Source: Clostridia bacterium (GTDB lineage: Bacteria > Bacillota > Sulfobacillia > SLMV01). From it: a DNA stretch of 9,913 bases. This document shows, one piece after another, positions 1 to 6,463 of this stretch. The notes beneath the pieces are model-generated. The model was not told the DNA's origin and made no database searches. It saw only the letters and a list, made by a program, of their open reading frames with translations. The translations under genes and the position numbers were made by a program. Position 1 is the first letter of the stretch. Each line of letters starts with the position of its first letter. The DNA is taken from contig SLGS01000134.1 of the NCBI GenBank assembly GCA_007136565.1, positions 1-9,913 of the forward strand, written 5' to 3'.

Positions 1-141
1 GGTCTCCGCGAGGCCCTCGGCGTCCCGGTCTGCGGCCAGCACCATCGCCCCGGCGTCGTGGAAGGTCTTCACCATGGTCCGACCGATTCCCCGGGCTGCA
101 CCCGTCATGATTACCGCTTTTCCTGTAAAGTCGAATTTCAC
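1..141 (-). CDS. Short-chain dehydrogenase/reductase, N-terminal part (truncated by window edge)
   Basis: The first 47 codons of an SDR-family oxidoreductase, continuing beyond position 1. The N-terminus carries the Rossmann cofactor motif TGAARGIG (residues 13-20), the family's TGxxxGxG signature. The second beta strand ends in LAADRD; an acidic residue here (Asp38) usually favours NAD(H) over NADP(H) in classical SDRs, so NAD use is inferred. The start is GTG at 141, six bases after a GGGGG(A) ribosome binding site. It begins 35 bp after the M55 D-aminopeptidase with no terminator between, so it is probably in the same operon. The catalytic Tyr-x-x-x-Lys and substrate region are outside the window, so the substrate cannot be named. 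It may process a product of the upstream hydrolases, which is speculation. Confidence 0.88.
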   Translation of the reverse strand, partial: MKFDFTGKAVIMTGAARGIGRTMVKTFHDAGAMVLAADRDAEGLAET

Positions 142-176
142 GTTAATCCCCCAATTCTCTTGTCTTCTACCGTCAC

Positions 177-1019
177 TTAGCGTCCGAGCCAGGCACGAGT
201 AACCGACCAGGCGACACCGATAGCAGTCGAGATTAGATTTGATGCGTCCGCGAAATCCTCTCCCGTGAAACCGATGGTGCGATCGGACACTCTTTCCAGC
301 CTCGGTATGTTCGCCGAGGCATCTACGCAGCCGCTATTCATGAAATCCATCTCCACGGATATCGGTGTGTCCGTCTGCAGTACCTCCTTACTCTCGAGGT
401 TCTCGAGAGCGTTTCGTGCCTTCTCCTCGATGAGTTCTGCTGCCACCGGCGGGGGGAGAGTCCGTGCGGCGTTTCTGCTCAACGCCCACTTCACCGGAAC
501 CGTATCGACCCAGGGCATGAATTCCAAGGCCTCATCGCACGTGAGGTCATCACCGGTTACCAGTGCGGTCGGGACCCCATAATGTCCCGCCAACGCAGCC
601 TTCATTCCCACCTCTCCGAAGGCAACACCGTTGATCCGGATCTCGTCCACAACCAGTCCATGCACGGTGTGGCTTATGACCCCGCTCGTTCCATTGCGAG
701 TGTGCATGCCCACCAGCAGAAGAGCATCGCAACTGGCATCCAATCCCAGGGGGCCGTCCAGGGACTTAGGTGAGCCGGTCATCAGGGTCGCTCTCCCATC
801 CAACTCGTGGGCCAGCATGTTCCTGCTACCATTGCCGCCGTGATTATCGCTAACGATCACCTCGGTGGCACCGGCGCTGAACGCTCCTCGGACGGCGGCG
901 TTGGCCTCGCCGATCATCCATGCTCGGGCGAACCGGTAATCGGGATCCTTCGGCGACGTTTGCATACTGTTGACTACCCCGGCGATACCCTCCATATCTA
1001 CCGCGATGAATATCTTCAC
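177..1019 (-). CDS. dppA: M55 family D-aminopeptidase (DppA-like)
   Basis: A 280-residue zinc aminopeptidase of family M55. Bacillus subtilis DppA, the type member, removes N-terminal D-amino acids (for example from D-Ala-D-Ala) and forms a self-compartmentalising decamer. The expected metal ligands are all visible: Asp8 and Glu10 in VDMEG, His60 in SDNHGG, His106 in GMHTRNG and Glu136 in FGEVG. His117 in the ISHT motif matches the catalytic histidine. Length is close to the family norm, with no signal peptide, so it should be cytoplasmic. The start is GTG at 1019, one base after the upstream amidohydrolase stop, with an AGGTGG-like ribosome binding site inside that gene's end. This spacing implies translational coupling. 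The symbol follows B. subtilis usage, not E. coli dppA, which is a binding protein. Family assignment is firm; the natural substrate is inferred. Confidence 0.95.
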   Translation of the reverse strand: MKIFIAVDMEGIAGVVNSMQTSPKDPDYRFARAWMIGEANAAVRGAFSAGATEVIVSDNHGGNGSRNMLAHELDGRATLMTGSPKSLDGPLGLDASCDALLLVGMHTRNGTSGVISHTVHGLVVDEIRINGVAFGEVGMKAALAGHYGVPTALVTGDDLTCDEALEFMPWVDTVPVKWALSRNAARTLPPPVAAELIEEKARNALENLESKEVLQTDTPISVEMDFMNSGCVDASANIPRLERVSDRTIGFTGEDFADASNLISTAIGVAWSVTRAWLGR

Positions 1020-1020
1020 T

Positions 1021-2304
1021 CTAGACCCACCTCTCTACAAAGGAGGGAACCGGGAAGCCGGGTTCGCCGGGCGACGCATCCCTTCCACCCAGGATTACCT
1101 TCTGGACCCGCCTGAGCGCCGAAACCTCTCGGAAGGGCCGTCCCTCGACTACCACAAGATCGGCCCGTTTGCCGCACTCCAAGGAACCCACCATCTCCTC
1201 CACCCCTAGGGCGGCCGCAGAATTCAACGTACCGCTCAGCAGAACATCGGGGCTCGGAATACCGCTCTCCTCCAACGCCTCGAGCTCAAGGATGAATCCA
1301 CCGAATCGATAGCTGCCCCAGCCTTCGTCGGACCCGGCGACGATGGGCACACCCAGCTCATGCAGTCGCCTCACCCCTTCGGCGCGCTCTTTCCAGATCT
1401 TCTTCTTCCTCTCGATTAACTCGCGGTCGGGATTCTCGGCCCTCTCGAGTTGCGGTATGGAACTGCGAGCCACCGCCAGAGTGGGATTCCAGTACACGCC
1501 ATGTTCCAGAGCCAGATCTGCAGATCGATCGTCTAAGCCCGTGAGAACACCCTCTTCGTTGTGGAACGTTCCATGGACGATCACGTCAAAAGCCGTTTCG
1601 ATCGCCAGGCGGACGGCATCCGTCGCGCTGCAATGGGCGAAAGCGGGGCGACCCGCGGCCCGCGCCTCTTGGGTAGCTGCCTCCAGGACCTCGCGGGAAA
1701 ACTGTGGCCTGAAGGGATCGGTACCAACTGTGCCGCCACCCGTACCCATCACTTTCAGCAGGTCGGCTCCGCGGGCGAACTGGGATCGGGCGAGGGTTCG
1801 CATCTCGGATGCGTCACGGACCACGCCTCCCCACGGCCAGCAATGTCCCATCCTGGACGTAGCAGGCATACCCGCGAGCACGAGGCGCGGTCCCATCACT
1901 TCCCCTTCAGCCAAGGCGTCGCGCAGGGCGAAGGCCACTCCCGCCCGAGCACCGAGATCCGCCAAGGTGGTAACTCCCGTCCTCAGTGCGGCGCGGACAT
2001 TATTGGCGGCCCGAAGCAACAAAACGCCGTCGGAGACACCCGCCGCGTCCTCGACGGTACGGCCATCACCCGGCATCGACGTGTGGGAATGGCAATTTAC
2101 CAAGCCGGGGAGAATGGTACAGTCTTCGTATCTCTCGATCGCCAAGTCGGGGTACTTGATTTCCGCCTCGGTATCCGGCAGTACGTCGAGTATCTGGGCG
2201 CCACCCAGCACTATCGAATGGTCCGCGAGTACACCTTCCCCGCGTGCAGTGAACACATGCGTGGCGCTGATTCGACGCATTTCTCGTTCAGATATCTTCA
2301 TCAC
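1021..2304 (-). CDS. Metal-dependent amidohydrolase, Xaa-Pro-dipeptidase/imidazolonepropionase-like
   Basis: A 427-residue amidohydrolase-superfamily enzyme. The N-terminal beta-sandwich is followed by the TIM-barrel metal motif HSH (His72, His74 in NCHSHT). Lys184 in DLLKVMGTGGG fits the carboxylated bridging lysine. His224 (AFAHC) and His244 (VIVHGT) fit the other metal ligands, and Asp326 (AGSDEG) the catalytic aspartate. The C-terminus has the usual GSLECGKRADLVVVEG return to the sandwich domain. This pattern fits the group that includes Xaa-Pro and Xaa-Arg/Lys dipeptidases and carboxypeptidases, though related members act on other amides. No signal peptide is seen, so it is probably cytoplasmic. 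The start is GTG at 2304, eight bases after GGAGGT, a site that overlaps the TAG stop of the oligopeptidase; the adjacent ATG at 2301 is also possible. It lies between two peptidase genes, which supports a role in dipeptide breakdown. Confidence 0.9.
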   Translation of the reverse strand: MMKISEREMRRISATHVFTARGEGVLADHSIVLGGAQILDVLPDTEAEIKYPDLAIERYEDCTILPGLVNCHSHTSMPGDGRTVEDAAGVSDGVLLLRAANNVRAALRTGVTTLADLGARAGVAFALRDALAEGEVMGPRLVLAGMPATSRMGHCWPWGGVVRDASEMRTLARSQFARGADLLKVMGTGGGTVGTDPFRPQFSREVLEAATQEARAAGRPAFAHCSATDAVRLAIETAFDVIVHGTFHNEEGVLTGLDDRSADLALEHGVYWNPTLAVARSSIPQLERAENPDRELIERKKKIWKERAEGVRRLHELGVPIVAGSDEGWGSYRFGGFILELEALEESGIPSPDVLLSGTLNSAAALGVEEMVGSLECGKRADLVVVEGRPFREVSALRRVQKVILGGRDASPGEPGFPVPSFVERWV

Positions 2305-2308
2305 TGCT

Positions 2309-3835
2309 CTATACCTCCGGGAAGTCTTCGGTCAACTGCTTCTTGAGAGCATCGAACCTGAGATCTTCGCCGGTGAGATCGCGTATCTTGTCCAACCAAC
2401 TCACCGTGCCTCCGGGCCGGAGGTAACCATCTACGACCTTCCGGAAGGGTTCTGGATTGTCGAACATTTCCCCGTGTTCTCGACGGAGGGCAGCGTGGGT
2501 CTGGCTCGAGATAGCATCTGCGATAAAGTAGCTGTGCATCCTCATGGGACGCACCCAGCGCGGAACCGCGGCGAAGGGTTGGGGCATCTGACTGCCGCCC
2601 ATCAGCCAGGTGGCAGTATCTCCGTAGATCTTCTGGTAATCTCCATCGACGTCGTCCCAGACTCGCATTTCGGCAACAGCGTCGGCACAGATACTCCTAT
2701 CACGGTACATGAGTAGGAGTCTCCGTGTAGTGCGATATCTTTGGATTTCCTCCTCAGACAGGCCTATGCGACGCAACCAAGACGGGTAGTGCAGATACAT
2801 GGAAAGGATCTCGGCCACCCCCTCGTTGAAGGGCCCGGGCTCCGTCCGTAGCGAGAAAGGCGGTTCGGAAAACCATGCGTGCAAGGCATGACCGTACTCG
2901 TGATACGCCGTCTTGTAGTACTGCATCCCGTCGGCGTACCCGGTGAGGATGCGGATATCGCCCGGTGCATAGCGCACGCACTGTCCACCGTAGGGGCTGT
3001 CATAGGAGTATAGGGAAATTCCCAGATCGTTGGGCTCGAGGCCGAGGGCCCGGACAAACTCTTCGACGCTTTCATTCAAGCGATCGCCGGGGAAGTACGA
3101 GGCACTCGGCCAGGCAGTCTCGAAGAAGAATCGTATGTCCCAGGGCTTGATCTGCTCGATGCCCAGCGACTTTGCCTGAGCGTCCATATGTTCGAAATAC
3201 TGGTCCCTGGTGGCGCGTTCCATATCTTCCACAAAACTCATCAGCCAGTCCCTGTCTACCCCATCCGCGGCGAGCTGCATATCGGCCAGATTTTCGAAAC
3301 CCCATTGCTTCGCTGCTTCTTTGCGAAGCTGGAACATTTTCCTGACATCGTCTTCCAACTTATCATTGAGCTCCCACAAAGAACGCCACGCCTTTTCGCG
3401 AAGGGACCGATCTTGCTCGTGCCGCAATATCAGGGATTGCTGCCGATAAGTGATCTCTTCACCATCGATGGAAGGGCGCCAAGTCACATACTCGTCGGCG
3501 ATTTTCCTTGTCAAAGCAGCCAGTTCACGATTGTCGCGGTCGACGCGCTCGAACTTAAAGCGCCAGTCCAAAGCATCCGCCCACTTCTTCAGAAAGGCAT
3601 CTTTCGATCTATCTCCCCACTCAGCGATAATATCGTGGTACTCCTCGGTGAAGATCGCATCGTAGATAGCCTGGATCTCATCCTCCCGGCTGGGGTCAAA
3701 CTCCTCTTTCCATTTCTTGGCCCAGTCTATCTGCGTCTCCTCATAACTCAATCGCTCTAGCTTACCATCCAATTCCTCGAGAAATTTGCGGAAATCACCT
3801 TGATTGTTTACGCGCGGTAGATTGAGGTCACTCAA
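2309..3835 (-). CDS. M3/M2-like zinc oligopeptidase (gluzincin)
   Basis: A 508-residue, mostly helical zinc metallopeptidase. The active site is HEYGHALH (residues 312-319): His312 and His316 bind zinc and Glu313 is the base. The third ligand is probably Glu338 in PFNEGVAE, 26 residues after the first His, similar to the HEAIGD segment of M2 (ACE-type) enzymes and comparable to M3. The C-terminal MRMHSYFIADAISSQ segment resembles the substrate-binding region of these families. There is no signal peptide, so cytoplasmic cleavage of imported oligopeptides is the likely role. I chose TTG at 3835 because AAAGGAG lies seven bases upstream. A GTG at 3895 would add 20 residues, but it has only a weak AGG three to four bases away. 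The stop is four bases before the amidohydrolase start. The exact subfamily (PepF, M3-other or M2-like) is not certain. Confidence 0.9.
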   Translation of the reverse strand: MSDLNLPRVNNQGDFRKFLEELDGKLERLSYEETQIDWAKKWKEEFDPSREDEIQAIYDAIFTEEYHDIIAEWGDRSKDAFLKKWADALDWRFKFERVDRDNRELAALTRKIADEYVTWRPSIDGEEITYRQQSLILRHEQDRSLREKAWRSLWELNDKLEDDVRKMFQLRKEAAKQWGFENLADMQLAADGVDRDWLMSFVEDMERATRDQYFEHMDAQAKSLGIEQIKPWDIRFFFETAWPSASYFPGDRLNESVEEFVRALGLEPNDLGISLYSYDSPYGGQCVRYAPGDIRILTGYADGMQYYKTAYHEYGHALHAWFSEPPFSLRTEPGPFNEGVAEILSMYLHYPSWLRRIGLSEEEIQRYRTTRRLLLMYRDRSICADAVAEMRVWDDVDGDYQKIYGDTATWLMGGSQMPQPFAAVPRWVRPMRMHSYFIADAISSQTHAALRREHGEMFDNPEPFRKVVDGYLRPGGTVSWLDKIRDLTGEDLRFDALKKQLTEDFPEV

Positions 3836-3842
3836 ATTGTTG

Positions 3843-3849
3843 CTCCTTT
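3843..3849 (-). promoter_or_regulatory. Ribosome binding site deciding the oligopeptidase start
   Basis: The minus strand reads AAAGGAG, then seven bases, then TTG AGT GAC. This near-perfect anti-16S match sits inside the longer open frame and argues for the TTG at 3835 as the true start instead of the GTG at 3895. Confidence 0.65.
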
Positions 3850-3908
3850 CTTGACTTACACCATAGTGGAGTAAATAGCGCCGCTGATCGGCCACTACCT
3901 AGTTTGAA

Positions 3909-4334
3909 CTACTTGATCGATACCTGGGGAAGCACCAGGAGAGCCAGCGCAACGGCGACGGCCGAAATCGCTCCTGTGGTGATCATCTGTGCAAACACCC
4001 TTTGCCCGGCCACGACTACGAACACGTCTATGAGCTCCCATCCTCCCAACGATACCCAGAGACTGGTGAGGAACCCGCCGTAGCCGATAGATGGGCCGAC
4101 GATGTAAAGACCAAGGAGAGCAATCCTACACAGATTTGACATGCCGTGCGTCAAGATCGTGGCTACAAGACCCAACACAAGCGCGCCGACACTCGTCGCG
4201 AGGGAGTCTACCGGTACAGGTGAGAAATTACCGAACTCCGGGGAGGTGCTCACCACAATGAACAGCATCGTGGTTATACAAGCCATCGCCCCGGACAAAC
4301 GCGCCGTCGTGGAGAGATGTTTCAGAATAGCCAT
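3909..4334 (-). CDS. Unrecognised small polytopic membrane protein
   Basis: A 141-residue hydrophobic protein I cannot assign to a family. Likely membrane segments are residues about 12-30, 43-63, 70-95 (interrupted by GPSIGYGG) and 117-137; the stretch around 100-110 (ELIDVFVVVAG) is also hydrophobic. No catalytic motif is apparent, and the single Lys-Arg-poor C-terminus (VLPQVSIK) suggests a short tail. The start is ATG at 4334, eight bases after a GGAGGG ribosome binding site. It begins 28 bp after the exported protein and ends 73 bp before the oligopeptidase start, so all three may be co-transcribed. Layout suggests it works with the preceding anchored protein, perhaps as an accessory envelope unit. 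It does not look like a canonical tripartite-transporter subunit or an ABC permease, but a divergent small transporter subunit cannot be excluded. Confidence 0.8.
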   Translation of the reverse strand: MAILKHLSTTARLSGAMACITTMLFIVVSTSPEFGNFSPVPVDSLATSVGALVLGLVATILTHGMSNLCRIALLGLYIVGPSIGYGGFLTSLWVSLGGWELIDVFVVVAGQRVFAQMITTGAISAVAVALALLVLPQVSIK

Positions 4335-4362
4335 TATTTACTCCCTCCCCGGAACCAGCAAA

Positions 4363-4830
4363 TCATCGTGACAACCCGCGTTGCCGGTGTATGGTGACGT
4401 TGTCGAACCTAACCGGGATGTCCACCTTCATCTGCACTCGAACCGACCAATCGTCAGTCGCAATCGATTCCGGGCCCGGGAGTTTGGAAGGTCGAAGATT
4501 GGAATACATATCCAAATCGACTTCTCGCGAGTCTCCCGATTCCAAAATGAAGTCCTCGTAGGTGTAGCGTTGAACCGCGATCAACCTATCCTCATGGCGC
4601 AGGAGGACCCGCAACGACTGGATCTCGCCCCTGTCACTACCGCGGTTCGCCACTTCCAGGGTGACCACGTATTCATCATCGTTCTCACCCAGGGCGATGT
4701 CATGGAAGGTTACGTCGTATTCGACCATTGCGGCATGGCCCCGCAGTGAGCGAGAGTAAGTCGTATAAGATCCTGTTAGACTGGCCACGAGCAGGACAAC
4801 GAAAACGACGGTGATTCCTTTCGAGAGCAT
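4363..4830 (-). CDS. Unrecognised exported or membrane-anchored protein with beta-rich domain
   Basis: A 155-residue protein with an N-terminal hydrophobic segment (about residues 5-22, TVVFVVLLVASLTGSY) that should act as a signal anchor or signal peptide. There is no lipobox cysteine, and in fact no cysteine at all. The rest, residues about 35-145, alternates hydrophobic and polar residues (EYVVTLEVANRGSD, SLRVLLRHEDRL, VRVQMKVDIPV). This resembles extracellular immunoglobulin-like or CARDB/DUF-type beta-sandwich domains, but I recognise no specific family. The start ATG at 4830 has only a weak GGTGG site close by, so the start is less certain. It opens the downstream run of genes after the 700-bp gap and sits 28 bp ahead of the small polytopic membrane protein, which hints at a paired function outside the membrane. 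Confidence 0.78.
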   Translation of the reverse strand: MLSKGITVVFVVLLVASLTGSYTTYSRSLRGHAAMVEYDVTFHDIALGENDDEYVVTLEVANRGSDRGEIQSLRVLLRHEDRLIAVQRYTYEDFILESGDSREVDLDMYSNLRPSKLPGPESIATDDWSVRVQMKVDIPVRFDNVTIHRQRGLSR

Positions 4831-4873
4831 CCGCCACCACTTTCTAGAGTTCCAAGCACCTCCATGGCATCCT

Positions 4874-4885
4874 CCGCATATGCGG
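4874..4885. repeat. 12-bp perfect palindrome upstream of the exported protein
   Basis: CCGCATATGCGG, its own reverse complement, lies 44 to 55 bp upstream of the ATG at 4830. The position would suit an operator for the downstream gene run. No clear -35/-10 pair is visible next to it, and 12-bp palindromes arise by chance at low frequency, so a regulatory role is only a possibility. Confidence 0.3.
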
Positions 4886-5390
4886 TGCGTCGGGGCGATT
4901 CACCGCCTCGAGGTGAGATTATCCCCGAACTGGTTCAACCTGGCGGGGATATCCCGAGATTCCACCTTCAAAAGCGATGGTATTCTCCACCTCAACTGCG
5001 AACCGGGGCCCGAGAGCATCACGGTGCAGTTGCGCTGGGCGGGTCAATAACTGCGGGCAAGCCTGTCCCCAAATGCATAGATATCCTTCCAGGATTGTCG
5101 GGACCCCATCGCTCCCCGGAAGATCCAGCGCGCATCCTGTACCAATACCCGTGGTCATCTCCCGAATGCCGCGGCCACGGGTAGCGGATACGTTGCATCC
5201 GGGCAGAATAAAAACTTCTGCAGAGAGCGGGCATCGGCGCCCGGCTGGCATGGCAAAAATGGAACTTCTTCTCACGCACGCCCCCAATCATCTTGTCCGA
5301 ATTGGAGACACATATCGTTCTTCGTTTTAGCTCTCAAGGTAGGCGTCGCGTGCTTACTAACTGCAAAGACCCATCCTTTTCTCATGCCGC

Positions 5391-5411
5391 ATCGCCGTGT
5401 ACCACGGTGAT
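5391..5411. repeat. Short hairpin in the gene-poor interval
   Basis: Arms ATCGCCGTG and CACGGTGAT flank the three-base loop TAC. The stem is nine base pairs including one G-T pair on the plus strand. Neither strand has a T-run after it (minus strand continues GCGGCATGAG), so it is not a standard terminator. Its role is unknown. Confidence 0.3.
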
Positions 5412-5546
5412 CGTTGCATCAGCATCACGAAACGCTCCCGTCATCGTCGGCTCAAGAAGCCTGCAGCGCTTGTCACGAGTAACTACTGCCTTCTGCACCT
5501 CGTGAAACCGAACTCCATCTCGCTTTCGATCTTCGGTACTCTATCT

Positions 5547-6449
5547 CTAGTCCTGCTTAATACCTAACTGAGACGTCGGATCCAGCGCATCGCGCAAACC
5601 ATCACCGAGGAAGTTAACACACAACACGGTAAGGGCTATGGCGAAACCGGGAGGTGCCCACATGTAGGGATTGTTTACCAAGATAGACTGATTCTGAGCG
5701 GCATTCAGCATATTGCCCCAACTGGCTAAAGGCGGTTGGATACCGAAGCCAAGGAAACTCAGTGTGGATTCAGTCAAAATGGCGGCCGCCGTTCTAAGTG
5801 TCACAGCCACAATGACCGCGGAGATCGCGTTTGGCAATAAATGGTCCTTAACAACCTTGAAGGGACTTGCGCCGAGCGACACGGCTGAAAGGTAGAATTC
5901 CTGTTCGCGAAGGCTAAGCATTTGCCCCCGCACCAGTCGGAATATGCCTACCCAGCCCAAAACGCCAATCACAACCATTACATTGAGAATGTGCGTACCC
6001 AGAGCCAATACTATTGTCATGATGATCACGATAGCAGGTAGGCTGAGCATCCCATCGGCGAGTCGCCCCAGAAGGTGATCAGCTATCCCCCCGTAATATC
6101 CAGCGATACTGCCGAGTACCACCCCGATGATTAGGCTAACGCCCGCGGATATCACTCCAACTGATAGCGAAATGCGGCTAGCATAGATCAGTCGACTGAA
6201 GGTGCATCTGCCGATCCGATCGAGGCCGAGAGGAAACTCGGACGAAGGGGCCTCCAAACGTCTACCCGTCCGTACCTCGTAGGGATCGTTCGGGGCGATA
6301 AATGGCGCAAATACTGCTACCAAGATCAAGGTCACGAGAATCACGATTCCTGCGGTCGCGACCTTATGCTTGCGAAATCGCTTCCAAACCGCCGAGGATG
6401 TGACATCTGATTCTTGCAGTTGTTCCTGGTTGTTGCTCTCGTTAGTCAA
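5547..6449 (-). CDS. dppC: Peptide ABC transporter permease, DppC/OppC type
   Basis: A 300-residue inner-membrane permease of the dipeptide/oligopeptide (family 5) importer class. It has a cytoplasmic N-terminus (about residues 1-30), the DppC/OppC N-terminal membrane segment (about 31-50), then the FAPFIAPNDPY and PLGLDRIGR segments. The binding-protein-dependent transport domain follows, with the EAA loop YLSAVSLGASPFKVVKDHLLPN-like stretch at about 186-207 that contacts an ATPase. It ends with the usual DGLRDALDPTSQ. The family motif GTDxxGRD here reads GLDRIGRC, so Asp is replaced by Cys82. I chose TTG at 6449 because AAGGGG lies eight bases upstream; the GTG at 6458 overlaps that site and would add three residues. 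It starts 12 bp after the DppB-like gene. No ATPase gene follows it. Substrate class is inferred from the family and neighbours. Confidence 0.93.
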   Translation of the reverse strand: MTNESNNQEQLQESDVTSSAVWKRFRKHKVATAGIVILVTLILVAVFAPFIAPNDPYEVRTGRRLEAPSSEFPLGLDRIGRCTFSRLIYASRISLSVGVISAGVSLIIGVVLGSIAGYYGGIADHLLGRLADGMLSLPAIVIIMTIVLALGTHILNVMVVIGVLGWVGIFRLVRGQMLSLREQEFYLSAVSLGASPFKVVKDHLLPNAISAVIVAVTLRTAAAILTESTLSFLGFGIQPPLASWGNMLNAAQNQSILVNNPYMWAPPGFAIALTVLCVNFLGDGLRDALDPTSQLGIKQD

Positions 6450-6457
6450 ATTGAACA

Positions 6458-6463
6458 CCCCTT
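6458..6463 (-). promoter_or_regulatory. Ribosome binding site of the DppC-like permease
   Basis: AAGGGG on the minus strand, eight bases before TTG at 6449 and overlapping the TAA stop of the DppB-like gene. It overlaps the alternative GTG start at 6458, which therefore cannot use it. Confidence 0.55.

Larger units (their letters stand above)
4831..5546 (-). other. 716-bp interval without a convincing gene; possible decayed coding sequence
   Basis: No intact gene is supported between the DppC-like permease and the exported protein. On the minus strand three short open frames follow one another in shifting frames: 5540-5382 (52 codons, ends VVHGDAA), 5385-5272 (37 codons, sharing an ATGA with the former) and 5287-4919 (122 codons, with LPGCNVSATRG and RFAVEVENTIAFEGG). 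This is what a frameshifted gene remnant could look like, but chance open frames of this size are common at this GC content. I recognise no Walker A, ABC signature or other motif in them. A 12-bp perfect palindrome CCGCATATGCGG (4874-4885) and a hairpin with nine-base arms (5391-5411) also occur here. No good terminator follows the permease, so read-through into the downstream genes is possible. Confidence 0.5.

Noticed and set aside
1561..2346. Plus-strand open frame of 261 codons
   Set aside because: It is antisense to the amidohydrolase in another frame, with no recognisable domain.
1343..2716. Plus-strand open frame of 457 codons
   Set aside because: It lies antisense to the amidohydrolase and the oligopeptidase, both with clear active-site motifs. 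Its protein is rich in Ser, Arg, Pro and Ala and low in coherent motifs, typical of a shadow in GC-rich coding DNA.
3188..3760. Plus-strand open frame of 190 codons
   Set aside because: It is fully antisense to the oligopeptidase gene, with no supporting motif or ribosome site.
4864..5184. Plus-strand frames in the gene-poor interval (106 and neighbouring codons)
   Set aside because: They run against the direction of all neighbours, have no ribosome site and no recognisable domain.
5391..5411. Hairpin as a terminator for the permease operon
   Set aside because: It is 135 bp past the stop and lacks a T-run on either strand, so it was kept only as an unexplained inverted repeat.
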